A DNA stretch of 23,563 bases, taken from NCBI GenBank assembly GCA_002495645.1, contig DAGF01000102.1, forward strand, positions 1 through 23,563. Reading direction: 5' to 3'. Shown piece after piece: positions 1 through 8,073 of the stretch. Origin of the DNA: Euryarchaeota archaeon UBA549. GTDB taxonomy: Archaea; Thermoplasmatota; Poseidoniia; Poseidoniales; Poseidoniaceae. Both the position numbers and the translations under genes were made by a program. Each line of letters starts with the position of its first letter. Position 1 is the first letter of the stretch. The notes below the pieces were generated by a model. The model was not told the DNA's origin. It was given only the letters and a program-made list of their open reading frames with translations, and ran no database searches.

Positions 1-753
1 TGGGCAGAAGCCATGCGTGAAATTTCGTCCCGTTTGGAAGAGATGCCCGGTGAGGAAGGCTACCCTGCTTACCTCTCATCCCGTATCGCTGAGTTCTATG
101 AGCGAGCCGGTCGTGTTGAGACCCTCAACGGCGACGACGGTTCAGTCACCGTCATCGGTGCTGTGTCGCCGCCAGGTGGTGACATCTCCGAGCCGGTTTC
201 CCAAGGTACCCTCCGTATCGTGAAGGTGTTCTGGGGTCTTGACGCCGGTCTGGCTCGACAACGCCACTTCCCCGCCATCAACTGGTTGAACTCCTACTCG
301 CTTTACCCGCAGAGTCTTGACCAGTGGTTCCGAGACAACATCGCTCAGGATTTCCCAGAAATCCGTACCCAAATCAGTGGTCTGCTGCAAATTGAGGCCG
401 AGTTGCAAGAAATTGTCCAACTGGTCGGTTCCGATGCCCTGCCTGTTGACCAGCAGTTGACGCTGGAAGTCGCCCGTATGATTCGTGAGTTCTTCTTGCA
501 GCAAAACGGATTCCACGATGTCGATGCCTACTGCGACATTCACCTGCAATACCACATGGCCAAGGCCATCCTTTCCTTCCAAGAAGCAGCAAAGGGCGCC
601 ATGGCTGACGGTGCACTGCTCAACGATGTCGTGAACGTTCCTGCCCGCTCAGACCTGATGCGTGGTCGCTTCGAAAAGGGCTACATTGACCGCATTGAAG
701 AGATGGTCAAGGAGATGAACGAACAAATCGCCAACGCCGTGGAGGCCAACTGA
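1..753 (+). CDS. atpA: A-type ATP synthase catalytic subunit A, C-terminal part (5' end outside window)
   Basis: This is the C-terminal 250 residues of the catalytic A subunit of the archaeal A1Ao ATP synthase, the cytoplasmic subunit that makes or hydrolyses ATP. The reading frame is open from base 1 (W-A-E-A-M-R...), so the first in-frame ATG at 13 is internal and the gene begins outside the window. Visible family signatures are the GEEGYPAYLSSRIAEFYERAG segment, the ADP-contacting VSPPGGDISEPVSQ loop and the LARQRHFPAINWLNSYS stretch, followed by the all-helical C-terminal domain. The P-loop lies upstream and is not seen. The stop at 751-753 overlaps the Shine-Dalgarno sequence of atpB, so the genes are co-transcribed and probably translationally coupled. 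The family call is very secure. Confidence 0.97.
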   Translation, partial: WAEAMREISSRLEEMPGEEGYPAYLSSRIAEFYERAGRVETLNGDDGSVTVIGAVSPPGGDISEPVSQGTLRIVKVFWGLDAGLARQRHFPAINWLNSYSLYPQSLDQWFRDNIAQDFPEIRTQISGLLQIEAELQEIVQLVGSDALPVDQQLTLEVARMIREFFLQQNGFHDVDAYCDIHLQYHMAKAILSFQEAAKGAMADGALLNDVVNVPARSDLMRGRFEKGYIDRIEEMVKEMNEQIANAVEAN

Positions 754-760
754 GGAGAGG
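752..760 (+). promoter_or_regulatory. Shine-Dalgarno sequence that sets the atpB start
   Basis: GAGGAGAGG overlaps the atpA stop codon. An ATG at 761 directly abuts it and leaves no spacer, while the in-frame ATG at 767 has a normal 6-base spacer. The second ATG is therefore the likelier start of atpB. Confidence 0.65.
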
Positions 761-766
761 ATGAAG

Positions 767-2146
767 ATGACTGGAAAAGAATACCGAACCATTACTGACG
801 TGAAGGGACCTTTGGTCTTTTTGAACAAAACCGAGCCCGTTGCGTTCGGTGAAATCGTTACCCTCCGCCTCGCCAACGGCGACATCAAGAACGGCCAAGT
901 GCTCGACACCTCTGATGACCTTGTCATCGTCCAAGTGTTCGAAGGCACGGCCAAAATCAACCGAGAAACGGGTGTCACCTTCATGGGCGATGTGTTCAAA
1001 CTCCCCGTGAGCACCGACTTGGTTGGACGAATTCTCGATGGTGCTGGCCGTCCTCGTGATGGTGGCCCTGAAATTGTCGCTGAAGAAAAGGCAGACATCA
1101 TCGGTGCGGCCATCAACCCGTACAGCCGACAGTCGCCTCACGATTTCATTCAAACTGGAATTTCAGCCATTGACTGCTGTACGACGCTCGTCCGTGGACA
1201 AAAACTCCCGATCTTTTCCGCATCGGGTCTACCCCACAACGACATTGCTCTGCAGATTGCCCGTCAAGCAAAACTCAAGGATTCCGATGAGGAGTTCATT
1301 GTTGTGTTCTGCGCCATGGGTATCACCGCTGAAGAATACAACTTCTTCCGTTCTGACTTGGAGCGAACCGGTGCTCTCGAAAACGCTGTGTTGTTCGTCA
1401 ACCTCGCTGACGACCCGGCTGTTGAGCGCATCATTACGCCTCGTCTTGCTTTGACGGCTGCCGAATACCTTGCCTTTGAGAAGGACTACCACGTGTTGGT
1501 TATCTACACGGACATGACAAACTACTGCGATGCGCTGCGACAAATCGGTGCAGCTCGTGAAGAAGTTCCAGGACGACGTGGCTACCCCGGATACATGTAC
1601 ACCGACTTGGCTATGCTTTACGAGCGAGCAGGTATCGTGAAGGGCAAGAAGGGTTCCATTACCCAATTCCCAATTCTTACCATGCCCGGTGACGATATCA
1701 CGCACCCAATTCCGGACCTTTCCGGATACATTACTGAAGGCCAGATCGTTATCAGCCGTGAACTTCACCAGCAGGGTATCTATCCGCCCATCAACGTCTT
1801 GCCATCACTGTCTCGACTGATGGGTTCCTGTATCGGTGCCGAAACCACCCGTGAAGACCACAAGTCCGTTTCCGACCAAATGTACGCTGCTTACGCCCAG
1901 GGTCGAGAACTCCGTGGGTTGGTCGCCATTGTTGGTGAAGACGCACTCAACGAGCGTGATAAGCAACTCTTGGACTTCTCCGGCGTGTTTGAGGACCAGT
2001 TCCTTCGCCAGTCCCGAGACGAAGACCGCTCCATTGACGAGACCCTCGACTTGTGTTGGACCTTGATGTCCTCCATCGACACGAAGTACCTCGTCCGTCT
2101 TGACCAGAAGTGGATTGAGAAGTACCACCCTGACAACCGAGAGTGA
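767..2146 (+). CDS. atpB: A-type ATP synthase regulatory subunit B
   Basis: This encodes the non-catalytic B subunit that alternates with A in the A3B3 hexamer of the archaeal ATP synthase. The protein of 459 residues is the usual length. It opens with the N-terminal beta-barrel (EYRTITDVKGPLVFLNKTEPV) and continues with a nucleotide-fold domain. GLPHNDIALQIARQAK stands where a P-loop would be in A, and the absence of a true Walker A is normal for B. The conserved YMYTDLAMLYERAG and PGDDITHPIPDLSGYITEGQ segments follow. I chose ATG 767 over ATG 761 because of Shine-Dalgarno spacing; the difference is two residues. It sits between atpA and atpD in one operon. Subunits C, E, F, H, I and K are not in the window and are presumably upstream or elsewhere. 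Confidence 0.97.
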   Translation: MTGKEYRTITDVKGPLVFLNKTEPVAFGEIVTLRLANGDIKNGQVLDTSDDLVIVQVFEGTAKINRETGVTFMGDVFKLPVSTDLVGRILDGAGRPRDGGPEIVAEEKADIIGAAINPYSRQSPHDFIQTGISAIDCCTTLVRGQKLPIFSASGLPHNDIALQIARQAKLKDSDEEFIVVFCAMGITAEEYNFFRSDLERTGALENAVLFVNLADDPAVERIITPRLALTAAEYLAFEKDYHVLVIYTDMTNYCDALRQIGAAREEVPGRRGYPGYMYTDLAMLYERAGIVKGKKGSITQFPILTMPGDDITHPIPDLSGYITEGQIVISRELHQQGIYPPINVLPSLSRLMGSCIGAETTREDHKSVSDQMYAAYAQGRELRGLVAIVGEDALNERDKQLLDFSGVFEDQFLRQSRDEDRSIDETLDLCWTLMSSIDTKYLVRLDQKWIEKYHPDNRE

Positions 2147-2181
2147 ACGCCCAAGGATTCGCAAAGAGGAGGTGAGAAAGC

Positions 2182-2799
2182 ATGGCATTGGACATCAAAC
2201 CAACCCGAAGCGAACTCATCAAGCTCAAGGCTCGAATCAAGCAAACCAAGAACGGTTACAAATTGCTGAAGATGAAGCGAGACGGCCTCTTCCACGAGTT
2301 CAGAACCTTGCTCTCCGAGATGATCGAAGCCAAGCGAGACTTGACCGCTGCCTACCGACTTGCCAAGACCCGTATCGACTTGGCCAACGCCATTGAAGGC
2401 GGTTTGGCCGTGCGTGCCGCCGCCATTGCCAACTCGGCTCACCCTGAGGTTGAGGTTGAACGCCGCAACATCATGGGCGTGGTCGTTCCAAGCGTGAGTG
2501 GATCCAACCTCAAGTCCACGTTTGCGGAACGAGGCATCGGTTTCATCGGTTCATCGCCTTACATTGACGAAGCCAGCGACTCCTTCAGCGAACTCATTGA
2601 GAAAATTGTCAAGGCATCGGAAATGGAAGCCACACTCAAGCGCCTGTTGGCTGAAATTGAAGCCACCAAGCGCCGTGTAAACGCTCTCGAGTTCAAGGTC
2701 ATCCCGGAACTTGAAGAGGCCAAGGTCTTCATTCAACTCCGCCTTGAAGAGATGGAACGTGAGGAAACCTTCCGTCTCAAGCGATTCAAGAACAAATGA
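2182..2799 (+). CDS. atpD: A-type ATP synthase central-stalk subunit D
   Basis: This encodes subunit D, the rotor shaft protein that turns inside the A3B3 head and couples proton or sodium flow through the membrane ring to ATP synthesis. Its 205 residues are typical. It begins with the family signature of about residues 3-40 (IKPTRSELIKLKARIKQTKNG, then LLKMKRDGL), a long helix, and ends with a second long helix containing RVNALEFKVIPELE and I-x-L-R-L-E-E-M-E-R-E. The two helices form the antiparallel coiled coil of the shaft. A strong Shine-Dalgarno sequence, GAGGAGGTGAG around 2167-2177, precedes the ATG. It is the last ATP synthase gene of the run, as in many archaeal A-B-D orders. Confidence 0.96.
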   Translation: MALDIKPTRSELIKLKARIKQTKNGYKLLKMKRDGLFHEFRTLLSEMIEAKRDLTAAYRLAKTRIDLANAIEGGLAVRAAAIANSAHPEVEVERRNIMGVVVPSVSGSNLKSTFAERGIGFIGSSPYIDEASDSFSELIEKIVKASEMEATLKRLLAEIEATKRRVNALEFKVIPELEEAKVFIQLRLEEMEREETFRLKRFKNK

Positions 2800-2869
2800 T
2801 TCTTTCTCCACTCCCTAACGAGGGATTCATGGAGGAGGGCCCACACCACGATGATAAGGGGGGTTGACC

Positions 2870-5401
2870 ATGAGCGAAGATTCGTCAGCAACCCCTACCG
2901 GTTTGCCCCACCACAAGAACGCCTGGACGCAACACGAACTGCTCGGCTCTACCTTGCAGTCCTACTTCACCGTCCTGCGAAAAAATGGCGGCCGCTGGCC
3001 CTCATGGTTTGTCGCGCCTCGTGAGGATGACGTTCATGGCGATTTGATGGCCCTCAACGCTCACCTTGACCGTTTGGGCTGGATGGCAAAACTGACGAAG
3101 GACGAGGATTGGGTCGTCACGGTTTTCCCCGCCCCCGAGCGCCAATTCCCGCGAGTCAACACCATCGTCCTGTTTTGGGTCCTCTCCTTCCTCACCCTCA
3201 CCCTTGCAGGTGACCTTTGGATGGCAGGTGCACGTCCAGCGGAGGGGTGGTTTCATTCCTCTTCCTTGGTGGATGCCCTCATTGGATATACGCTGCCTGT
3301 TATGCTGGTCATTTTTGTCGCATCGACCATCCAGCGCCGCATATCCGCGCGTTTTGGCGTACGCAGCGGCCACATTCTGCCGGTTCCGGATTTCACCATC
3401 GCCTTGTATGCCCTCGGCCTTTTCCCCTCTTCGTGGTTGGTTTGGCCGTTTGGCATTTTGCTTCTTCCAACCATGCCGAGGATGGATGCTCGCCCTTGGC
3501 CAAACAGAGCATCGCTGGGGTACACGGCGTTGAGCGTCCCGCTTGTTCTGGGCGGAGCTGGTGCAGTTCTGATGTTCGCAGGGCTTTCCATGACGCCGGA
3601 ATACTTGGTTTCCTTGACGATGCCATTGGTCTCTTCGCCTCCTCTTTTTCTTTCGATACTCGCTGAGGCATTCAGCCATGACGACGCCTTTGTCCGTATT
3701 CTGTGGGCCCACCCTTGGGTTCACGTCGGTGGCATGTTGATGCTCTTTGCTTGGATTTCACTTCTGCCGGTGCCCACCTTCCCCGGCGGTCGTCTTCTCA
3801 TCGCCCGAATGGGTTTGCTCGACGCCCGCAGTTCAAGCACCCAAAGTCTCATTCTTGTGCTCGGTTTGTTCACCGCCTATGTCTTTGGCGTGTTTGAGCA
3901 GTTCTCTCTTTGGTTCCTCGTGTATGCCTTGTTGTTGCCCCTGTTGTTTTTCTTCGGCAACGACCTCCGCATACCGCTCATTCTCGACGAGACCACTGGC
4001 TTGAGTGAAACCGAACACAGTCGGATGGGCTTGCTTCTTCTCTTGGTATTCGTGCTCCTTCTCCCAGCCGGCCAACCCGTGATTCATGAAACGGGCTGGG
4101 ACGACCCCTTGACTCACCAGTTGGTCGCTCCAGAAGCAGCGGTCCTCCAAGAGGACGGCACGTGGCTTTCAACCACGGAGGTTCGTGTGGTCAATCCCTC
4201 GGCCTTGATGAAACCGTTCGCCGTTTCTGCCTATCTTGAACACCCCGGCGAGGGATGGAGCATTTCTTGGGACTGCGACGGCGAAGACGCATACGCCATC
4301 GATGGACAGGGATGCGGTTCGGACCTTCTTCCGAAGCGAACAGCGTTTTTCTGGATGAACTTGACGTGGACAGGGACCAACCAACCGACGATGGCCAACC
4401 TCAGTTATGTTGTGGCCATCAATGGAGACCACGAAGCCGTTCCAGTGCAGGTTCGTCCCTCGCTTGAGGTCGTTCCTTCCTCTGCATGGTACGACGTCCC
4501 AGCAGGCGCCTATGTCCATCGGTGCATCGATTTGGATGGGAATTTGATGAATTCCACCTCGCTCAACATCAGCACCGGTGCCTCTTCGCTGGACGGGATC
4601 CAGACATCACTGGTCAGTGTCTTCGGTGCTTCGGGAATGGAGGTAAACTTGACCGAAGTTCCTTCGCAATTTTGCCTGTCTGGCCTTGACCCCTTGGTGT
4701 TTGACCCCTCAATGGCCATTCTCCACCTCAACAACCACACCTTCGCCCCTTCACTGCCCGAGCGACGACCGCTGATCGCCTACGCACCAGTTGAAGGCTG
4801 GCACATCACGTCTGAGGAGGTCACCGGATGGGGTGCGTTGTTTGATGGCGAGGGTCATTTGTTGATGGACAGCGAGCATTGTCCGCTCAATGCCAGCCTC
4901 AGCACACCGATTCGACCGGAATCCGGCCCGTGGATATGGGACATGAACCTGCGGTCGTCCGCCAAACTCCCTTCAATTCAAGCCACGCAAAACTTGACCG
5001 TTTTGATGCCCGACGGGGCGAACATTTCCCTTTGCAGGGATGCGTTCAACCCCTATCCTGACCTTTCCTTTGAGGTTGTTGAAGGTCCCGAGTTGATGGT
5101 CTCGTGGATGAATTCCACCTCCCGGTTTTGGACCACGCCTTGGGCCCTTTCCACCAACGGGACCGTCCTCAACAGTGGAATGACGAACTTTACATTGCAC
5201 AACCCGAACAACGCTTCTGTTCCATTCCGACTTGACCGCGGGGGCAGTTTTGGTGAGGATTGGGGTCATGATTGGGACGGCCAGCCGTTGGCTCCTGGCG
5301 ACACCTCGTTCACACTCACGCCACCCAACGCACCCCTTGCCACCATGTGGCTGACCTATGAGGCAGGAACGGTTGTCCTGCATCTTTCAAGTTATCAGTG
5401 A
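2870..5401 (+). CDS. Catalytically degenerate site-2-protease-like (M50) membrane protein with large extracytoplasmic domain
   Basis: An 843-residue membrane protein. An N-terminal soluble part (about residues 1-95) precedes roughly eight or nine hydrophobic segments between residues 98 and 400, followed by about 430 residues with many N-x-S/T sequons that probably face outside. The membrane part aligns by eye with FeRP/EGY-type site-2 proteases: ISARFGVRSGHILPVP matches the region after the HExxH motif, MDARPWPNRASLG matches the M-R-x-P-x-P-N-R segment, and HPWVHVGGMLMLFAWISLLPV matches the last core helix. The metal site is gone: the HExxH position reads A-S-T-I-Q (residues 151-155), and the N-x2-P-x4-D-G-G motif reads S-L-L-P-V-P-T-F-P-G-G, with Pro 305 for the Asp ligand. 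I infer a pseudo-protease. ATG 2870 is preferred over TTG 2864 because G-rich 2856-2863 gives a 6-base spacer. It lies 70 bases after atpD and just before panE; nothing ties it functionally to either. Confidence 0.72.
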   Translation: MSEDSSATPTGLPHHKNAWTQHELLGSTLQSYFTVLRKNGGRWPSWFVAPREDDVHGDLMALNAHLDRLGWMAKLTKDEDWVVTVFPAPERQFPRVNTIVLFWVLSFLTLTLAGDLWMAGARPAEGWFHSSSLVDALIGYTLPVMLVIFVASTIQRRISARFGVRSGHILPVPDFTIALYALGLFPSSWLVWPFGILLLPTMPRMDARPWPNRASLGYTALSVPLVLGGAGAVLMFAGLSMTPEYLVSLTMPLVSSPPLFLSILAEAFSHDDAFVRILWAHPWVHVGGMLMLFAWISLLPVPTFPGGRLLIARMGLLDARSSSTQSLILVLGLFTAYVFGVFEQFSLWFLVYALLLPLLFFFGNDLRIPLILDETTGLSETEHSRMGLLLLLVFVLLLPAGQPVIHETGWDDPLTHQLVAPEAAVLQEDGTWLSTTEVRVVNPSALMKPFAVSAYLEHPGEGWSISWDCDGEDAYAIDGQGCGSDLLPKRTAFFWMNLTWTGTNQPTMANLSYVVAINGDHEAVPVQVRPSLEVVPSSAWYDVPAGAYVHRCIDLDGNLMNSTSLNISTGASSLDGIQTSLVSVFGASGMEVNLTEVPSQFCLSGLDPLVFDPSMAILHLNNHTFAPSLPERRPLIAYAPVEGWHITSEEVTGWGALFDGEGHLLMDSEHCPLNASLSTPIRPESGPWIWDMNLRSSAKLPSIQATQNLTVLMPDGANISLCRDAFNPYPDLSFEVVEGPELMVSWMNSTSRFWTTPWALSTNGTVLNSGMTNFTLHNPNNASVPFRLDRGGSFGEDWGHDWDGQPLAPGDTSFTLTPPNAPLATMWLTYEAGTVVLHLSSYQ

Positions 5402-5410
5402 GGTGATGAG

Positions 5411-6340
5411 GTGCGTGTATCCGTCTTGGGCGTGGGTTCCATCGGTAGCATCGTCGCCTCAAGTCTGGCCACAACCGCTGCAGAAGTCCATCTTCATGTT
5501 CGAGGAGAACGTGGAGCCAAACACATGCTCGAAGGGCTGCGAATTGAAGGTCATAGAGACCTCAATTTTGAGGCTGAGCGCTTTCTTTTTTCATGCGAAG
5601 AACTTCCGCATGAAATCGCATTAAATCAGGGTTCAGACCTCGTTATATTGGCTTGTAAATCCTATGACGTGGCTCATATGGCTCAACAAGCAACCACTTT
5701 TCTCAAATCCGATGGCATTGCCTTTGCGCTTTCCAATGGACTGGGCCATGTCGAGACCTTGGCCCGGACACTGGGTCCCGAACGGGTGCTTGCCGCCAGC
5801 ACCACGCACGGGGCCTTCATGCAGGCGGATGGGCCCACGCGGTGGGCCGGTTTTGGAGCCCTCTCCCTCGCCACGACACCGCTCGGTCCCTCCTCGGCAC
5901 AGGTCGCAAAGGTTGCCGGTCTGCTCAACGATGCCCAATTGAACGCTGTTGTGGAGTCCGACCCAACCGCATTGATTTGGAACAAAGTCATGCTCAATGT
6001 GGCGATCAACCCGCTGGCTGCACTGGGTGGCTTGAAGAATGGCGAATTGCTTGAACCTGATTTGTTTGCCTCCTGCATGATGGTTTACCGTGAGGCATCG
6101 GCAGTTGCGATAATGGAACGAGCCGATGTTCCCGATGAGCATGAGTTTGAACAGCGCCTCAGGACTGTACTTGAGCAAACCCGAGAAAACACTTGCAGCA
6201 TGCTTCAGGATGTGAAGGCCGGCCGTCGAACCGAAATTGAAGCCTTGAACCAAGCGGTGGTTGAACGAGCTGAGCACCACGGATTGGCTGCGCCCATCAA
6301 TCAAATGCTGGCTTCGTTGGTTCGGGCTTGTCATCCTTGA
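5411..6340 (+). CDS. panE: 2-dehydropantoate 2-reductase (ketopantoate reductase)
   Basis: Predicted cytoplasmic NADPH-dependent enzyme reducing 2-dehydropantoate to pantoate in coenzyme A synthesis. The 309-residue length is normal. The Rossmann fold begins at once with GVGSIG (G7, G9, G12), then A-C-K-S-Y-D (K83) and S-N-G-L-G (N109). The catalytic segment W-N-K-V-M-L-N-V-A-I-N shows Lys192, Asn196 and Asn200 at the same i, i+4, i+8 spacing as K176/N180/N184 of the E. coli enzyme. The C-terminal domain has the usual M-x-Q-D-V-x-A-G-R-x-T-E-I-x-A-x-N signature. The start is GTG 5411, behind GAGGTGAT at 5400-5407, which overlaps the previous stop. Its last 44 bases overlap the 3' end of the opposite-strand nadB. 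The family is certain, although PanE-like reductases sometimes act on other 2-oxo acids. Confidence 0.88.
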   Translation: MRVSVLGVGSIGSIVASSLATTAAEVHLHVRGERGAKHMLEGLRIEGHRDLNFEAERFLFSCEELPHEIALNQGSDLVILACKSYDVAHMAQQATTFLKSDGIAFALSNGLGHVETLARTLGPERVLAASTTHGAFMQADGPTRWAGFGALSLATTPLGPSSAQVAKVAGLLNDAQLNAVVESDPTALIWNKVMLNVAINPLAALGGLKNGELLEPDLFASCMMVYREASAVAIMERADVPDEHEFEQRLRTVLEQTRENTCSMLQDVKAGRRTEIEALNQAVVERAEHHGLAAPINQMLASLVRACHP

Positions 6341-7952
6341 GCAAGTCCACATTGTAGTGGAGGCCTCTGTTTTCCGTTTGTCCAAGTGCATCCTCAACCA
6401 CCAGTTGTCCAATCAAGCAAAGGTTCCGCAGTTCAACGATTTCCCTGGTTGGCAGGGAGGCTTTCCACATCATGTCCACCTCCTTGTGCAGGAGGTCCAA
6501 GCGCCGCTTTGCCCGCTTCAAGCGTTGATTGGAGCGAACGATGCCAACTTCTTCGGACATGGTTCTCACCAAACTGGTTCGGTCGTTGATGATGGGGGCG
6601 TGTTCCTTCAAAGCACCCAGGCCATCTGCTCGCCACGAAGGGTGTTTTCCAACATAGGGGGGAGGTGGGTTATCAATGAGGTGCTGAGCCACGCGTTCGG
6701 CGAAAACCACCGCTTCGAGGAGGCTGTTTGAGGCCAGTCGATTCGCACCGTGCATGCCCGTGCTTGCGACCTCGCCGATGGCGTAGAGATGAGGCATCAC
6801 ATCGCCTTGGCCACGGACAAAAGCACGTCCAATCTCGTCAACTCGGATTCCACCGACCATGTAGTGGGCGGCGGGCACCACCGGGATGGGGTCCACGCCG
6901 AGTTTCAATCCCTCTGTTGCTAAGCGACGAGCGATGGTCGGGAATTTTTCATCCAGTGCCTCATCCAAATGGGACGTGATGAGGTAGACATGGTTCGTCC
7001 CGTGTTTCTTCATTTGCTGGTCGATGGCACGAGCGACGATGTCTCGGGTGGCCATGGAACCTTCAGGTGTGTACTTGAGCGTGAACGAATACGAATCCGG
7101 GGCTGGCTCCTCCTCACCTTTCCTTCGTGCCTCTTCCACGGCTTTGTTCCACCGCGAGAGCCCTTCTTGGTCAAGCAAGACGGCACCGACGCCTCGCACA
7201 GCTTCAGAAATCAAAAACGGTCGTACAGCATCGGTGGCAAGTGCGGTTGGATGGAACTGGATGAAGGCGAGATGTTCAACGCTAGCACCTGTTCTATAGG
7301 CCATTGCCAAACCGTCTCCTGTTGCGACATCGGGGTTCGTGGTCTCTTTCCAAAGACGCCCAACGCCCCCCGTGGCCAGCACGATGGCGTCGGCTTCGAT
7401 GTTCACGACCTTGTGCGTCACTTGATCCAAACACCAGACACCAGCGACGCCCATCGATGCCTCGCCGTGCTGGCGTTGAATCAAATCAATGGCCAGCGTG
7501 TTGGGCTTGAGGGTGATGTTGGGATGTTGGCCGGCAAAAGCGGTCAAAGCACGCTCAATCTCTCTGCCAGTCGCATCTTTGGCGTGGAGGATTCGCTTGG
7601 TTGAATGACCACCTTCTCGAATGAAGGAATAGGTGCCATCGGTCGTTTTCTCAAATTCAACACCGATGCGAATCAAGTCCCGAATTCGGTCACCAGCTTC
7701 GCTGATGATCGAACGAACCACCGCTTCGTCGCACGCTCCATCGCCCGAGCGAAGCGTGTCTTGAACGTGAGCTTCCATGCCTTCTTGGTTGGTTTTGTCC
7801 AAGATGGCAGCGATACCGCCTTGGGCCCAATTGGTGGAGGAATCCTTGGGGCGCTGTTTGGTGATGACGGAAACCTGGTGGCCTGCTTCAGCCAATTTTG
7901 AGGCTGCGAACAATCCCGCAATACCGCTTCCGATGATGGCGATGTGAGCCAA
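6297..7952 (-). CDS. nadB: L-aspartate oxidase (FAD-dependent, NAD biosynthesis)
   Basis: This predicted flavoprotein oxidises L-aspartate to iminoaspartate, the first step of de novo NAD synthesis, to be used by quinolinate synthase NadA (not in the window). From a TTG start at 7952 the protein has 551 residues, close to the family norm of about 540. It starts directly with the FAD-binding G-S-G-I-A-G-L motif (residues 8-14). Characteristic stretches follow: SSTNWAQGGIAA, GGHSTKRILHAKDATGREIE, FIQFHPTAL, LISEAVRGVGAVL, HYMVGGIRVDE and GMHGANRLASNSLLEAVVF, then a C-terminal helical domain. The open frame continues upstream to an ATG at 8330, but those 126 residues are low-complexity, unlike the family, and overlap the divergent gene. 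TTG 7952 has a Shine-Dalgarno sequence 4 bases away. Succinate dehydrogenase or fumarate reductase flavoproteins are related, but the motifs favour NadB. Confidence 0.9.
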   Translation of the reverse strand: MAHIAIIGSGIAGLFAASKLAEAGHQVSVITKQRPKDSSTNWAQGGIAAILDKTNQEGMEAHVQDTLRSGDGACDEAVVRSIISEAGDRIRDLIRIGVEFEKTTDGTYSFIREGGHSTKRILHAKDATGREIERALTAFAGQHPNITLKPNTLAIDLIQRQHGEASMGVAGVWCLDQVTHKVVNIEADAIVLATGGVGRLWKETTNPDVATGDGLAMAYRTGASVEHLAFIQFHPTALATDAVRPFLISEAVRGVGAVLLDQEGLSRWNKAVEEARRKGEEEPAPDSYSFTLKYTPEGSMATRDIVARAIDQQMKKHGTNHVYLITSHLDEALDEKFPTIARRLATEGLKLGVDPIPVVPAAHYMVGGIRVDEIGRAFVRGQGDVMPHLYAIGEVASTGMHGANRLASNSLLEAVVFAERVAQHLIDNPPPPYVGKHPSWRADGLGALKEHAPIINDRTSLVRTMSEEVGIVRSNQRLKRAKRRLDLLHKEVDMMWKASLPTREIVELRNLCLIGQLVVEDALGQTENRGLHYNVDLLKDDKPEPTKPAFD

Positions 7953-7956
7953 CGAC

Positions 7957-7964
7957 TCCCCTCC
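7957..7964 (-). promoter_or_regulatory. Shine-Dalgarno sequence that sets the nadB TTG start
   Basis: On the minus strand GGAGGGGA ends 4 bases before TTG 7952. It decides for the short NadB and against the 126-residue N-terminal extension to 8330. Confidence 0.7.
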
Positions 7965-8062
7965 TGTGGTTTGTCCTCCGCTTCCACCTTCTTGACCATG
8001 ATGGCCTGTTCTCACGACATGCTTCTCGGAATCACTATGAATGAGCGAGCGTTGGAAAGAAC

Positions 8063-8068
8063 GAGGTG
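8063..8068 (+). promoter_or_regulatory. Shine-Dalgarno sequence favouring a GTG start at 8074
   Basis: GAGGTG lies 5 bases before an in-frame GTG at 8074. The upstream in-frame ATG at 8041 has no Shine-Dalgarno sequence and no TATA-like element at the distance expected for a leaderless transcript. Confidence 0.55.
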
Positions 8069-8073
8069 CAAGC

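Noticed and set aside
2864..2869. TTG start for the pseudo-protease
   Set aside because: It abuts the G-rich Shine-Dalgarno region without a spacer, whereas ATG 2870 has a 6-base spacer.
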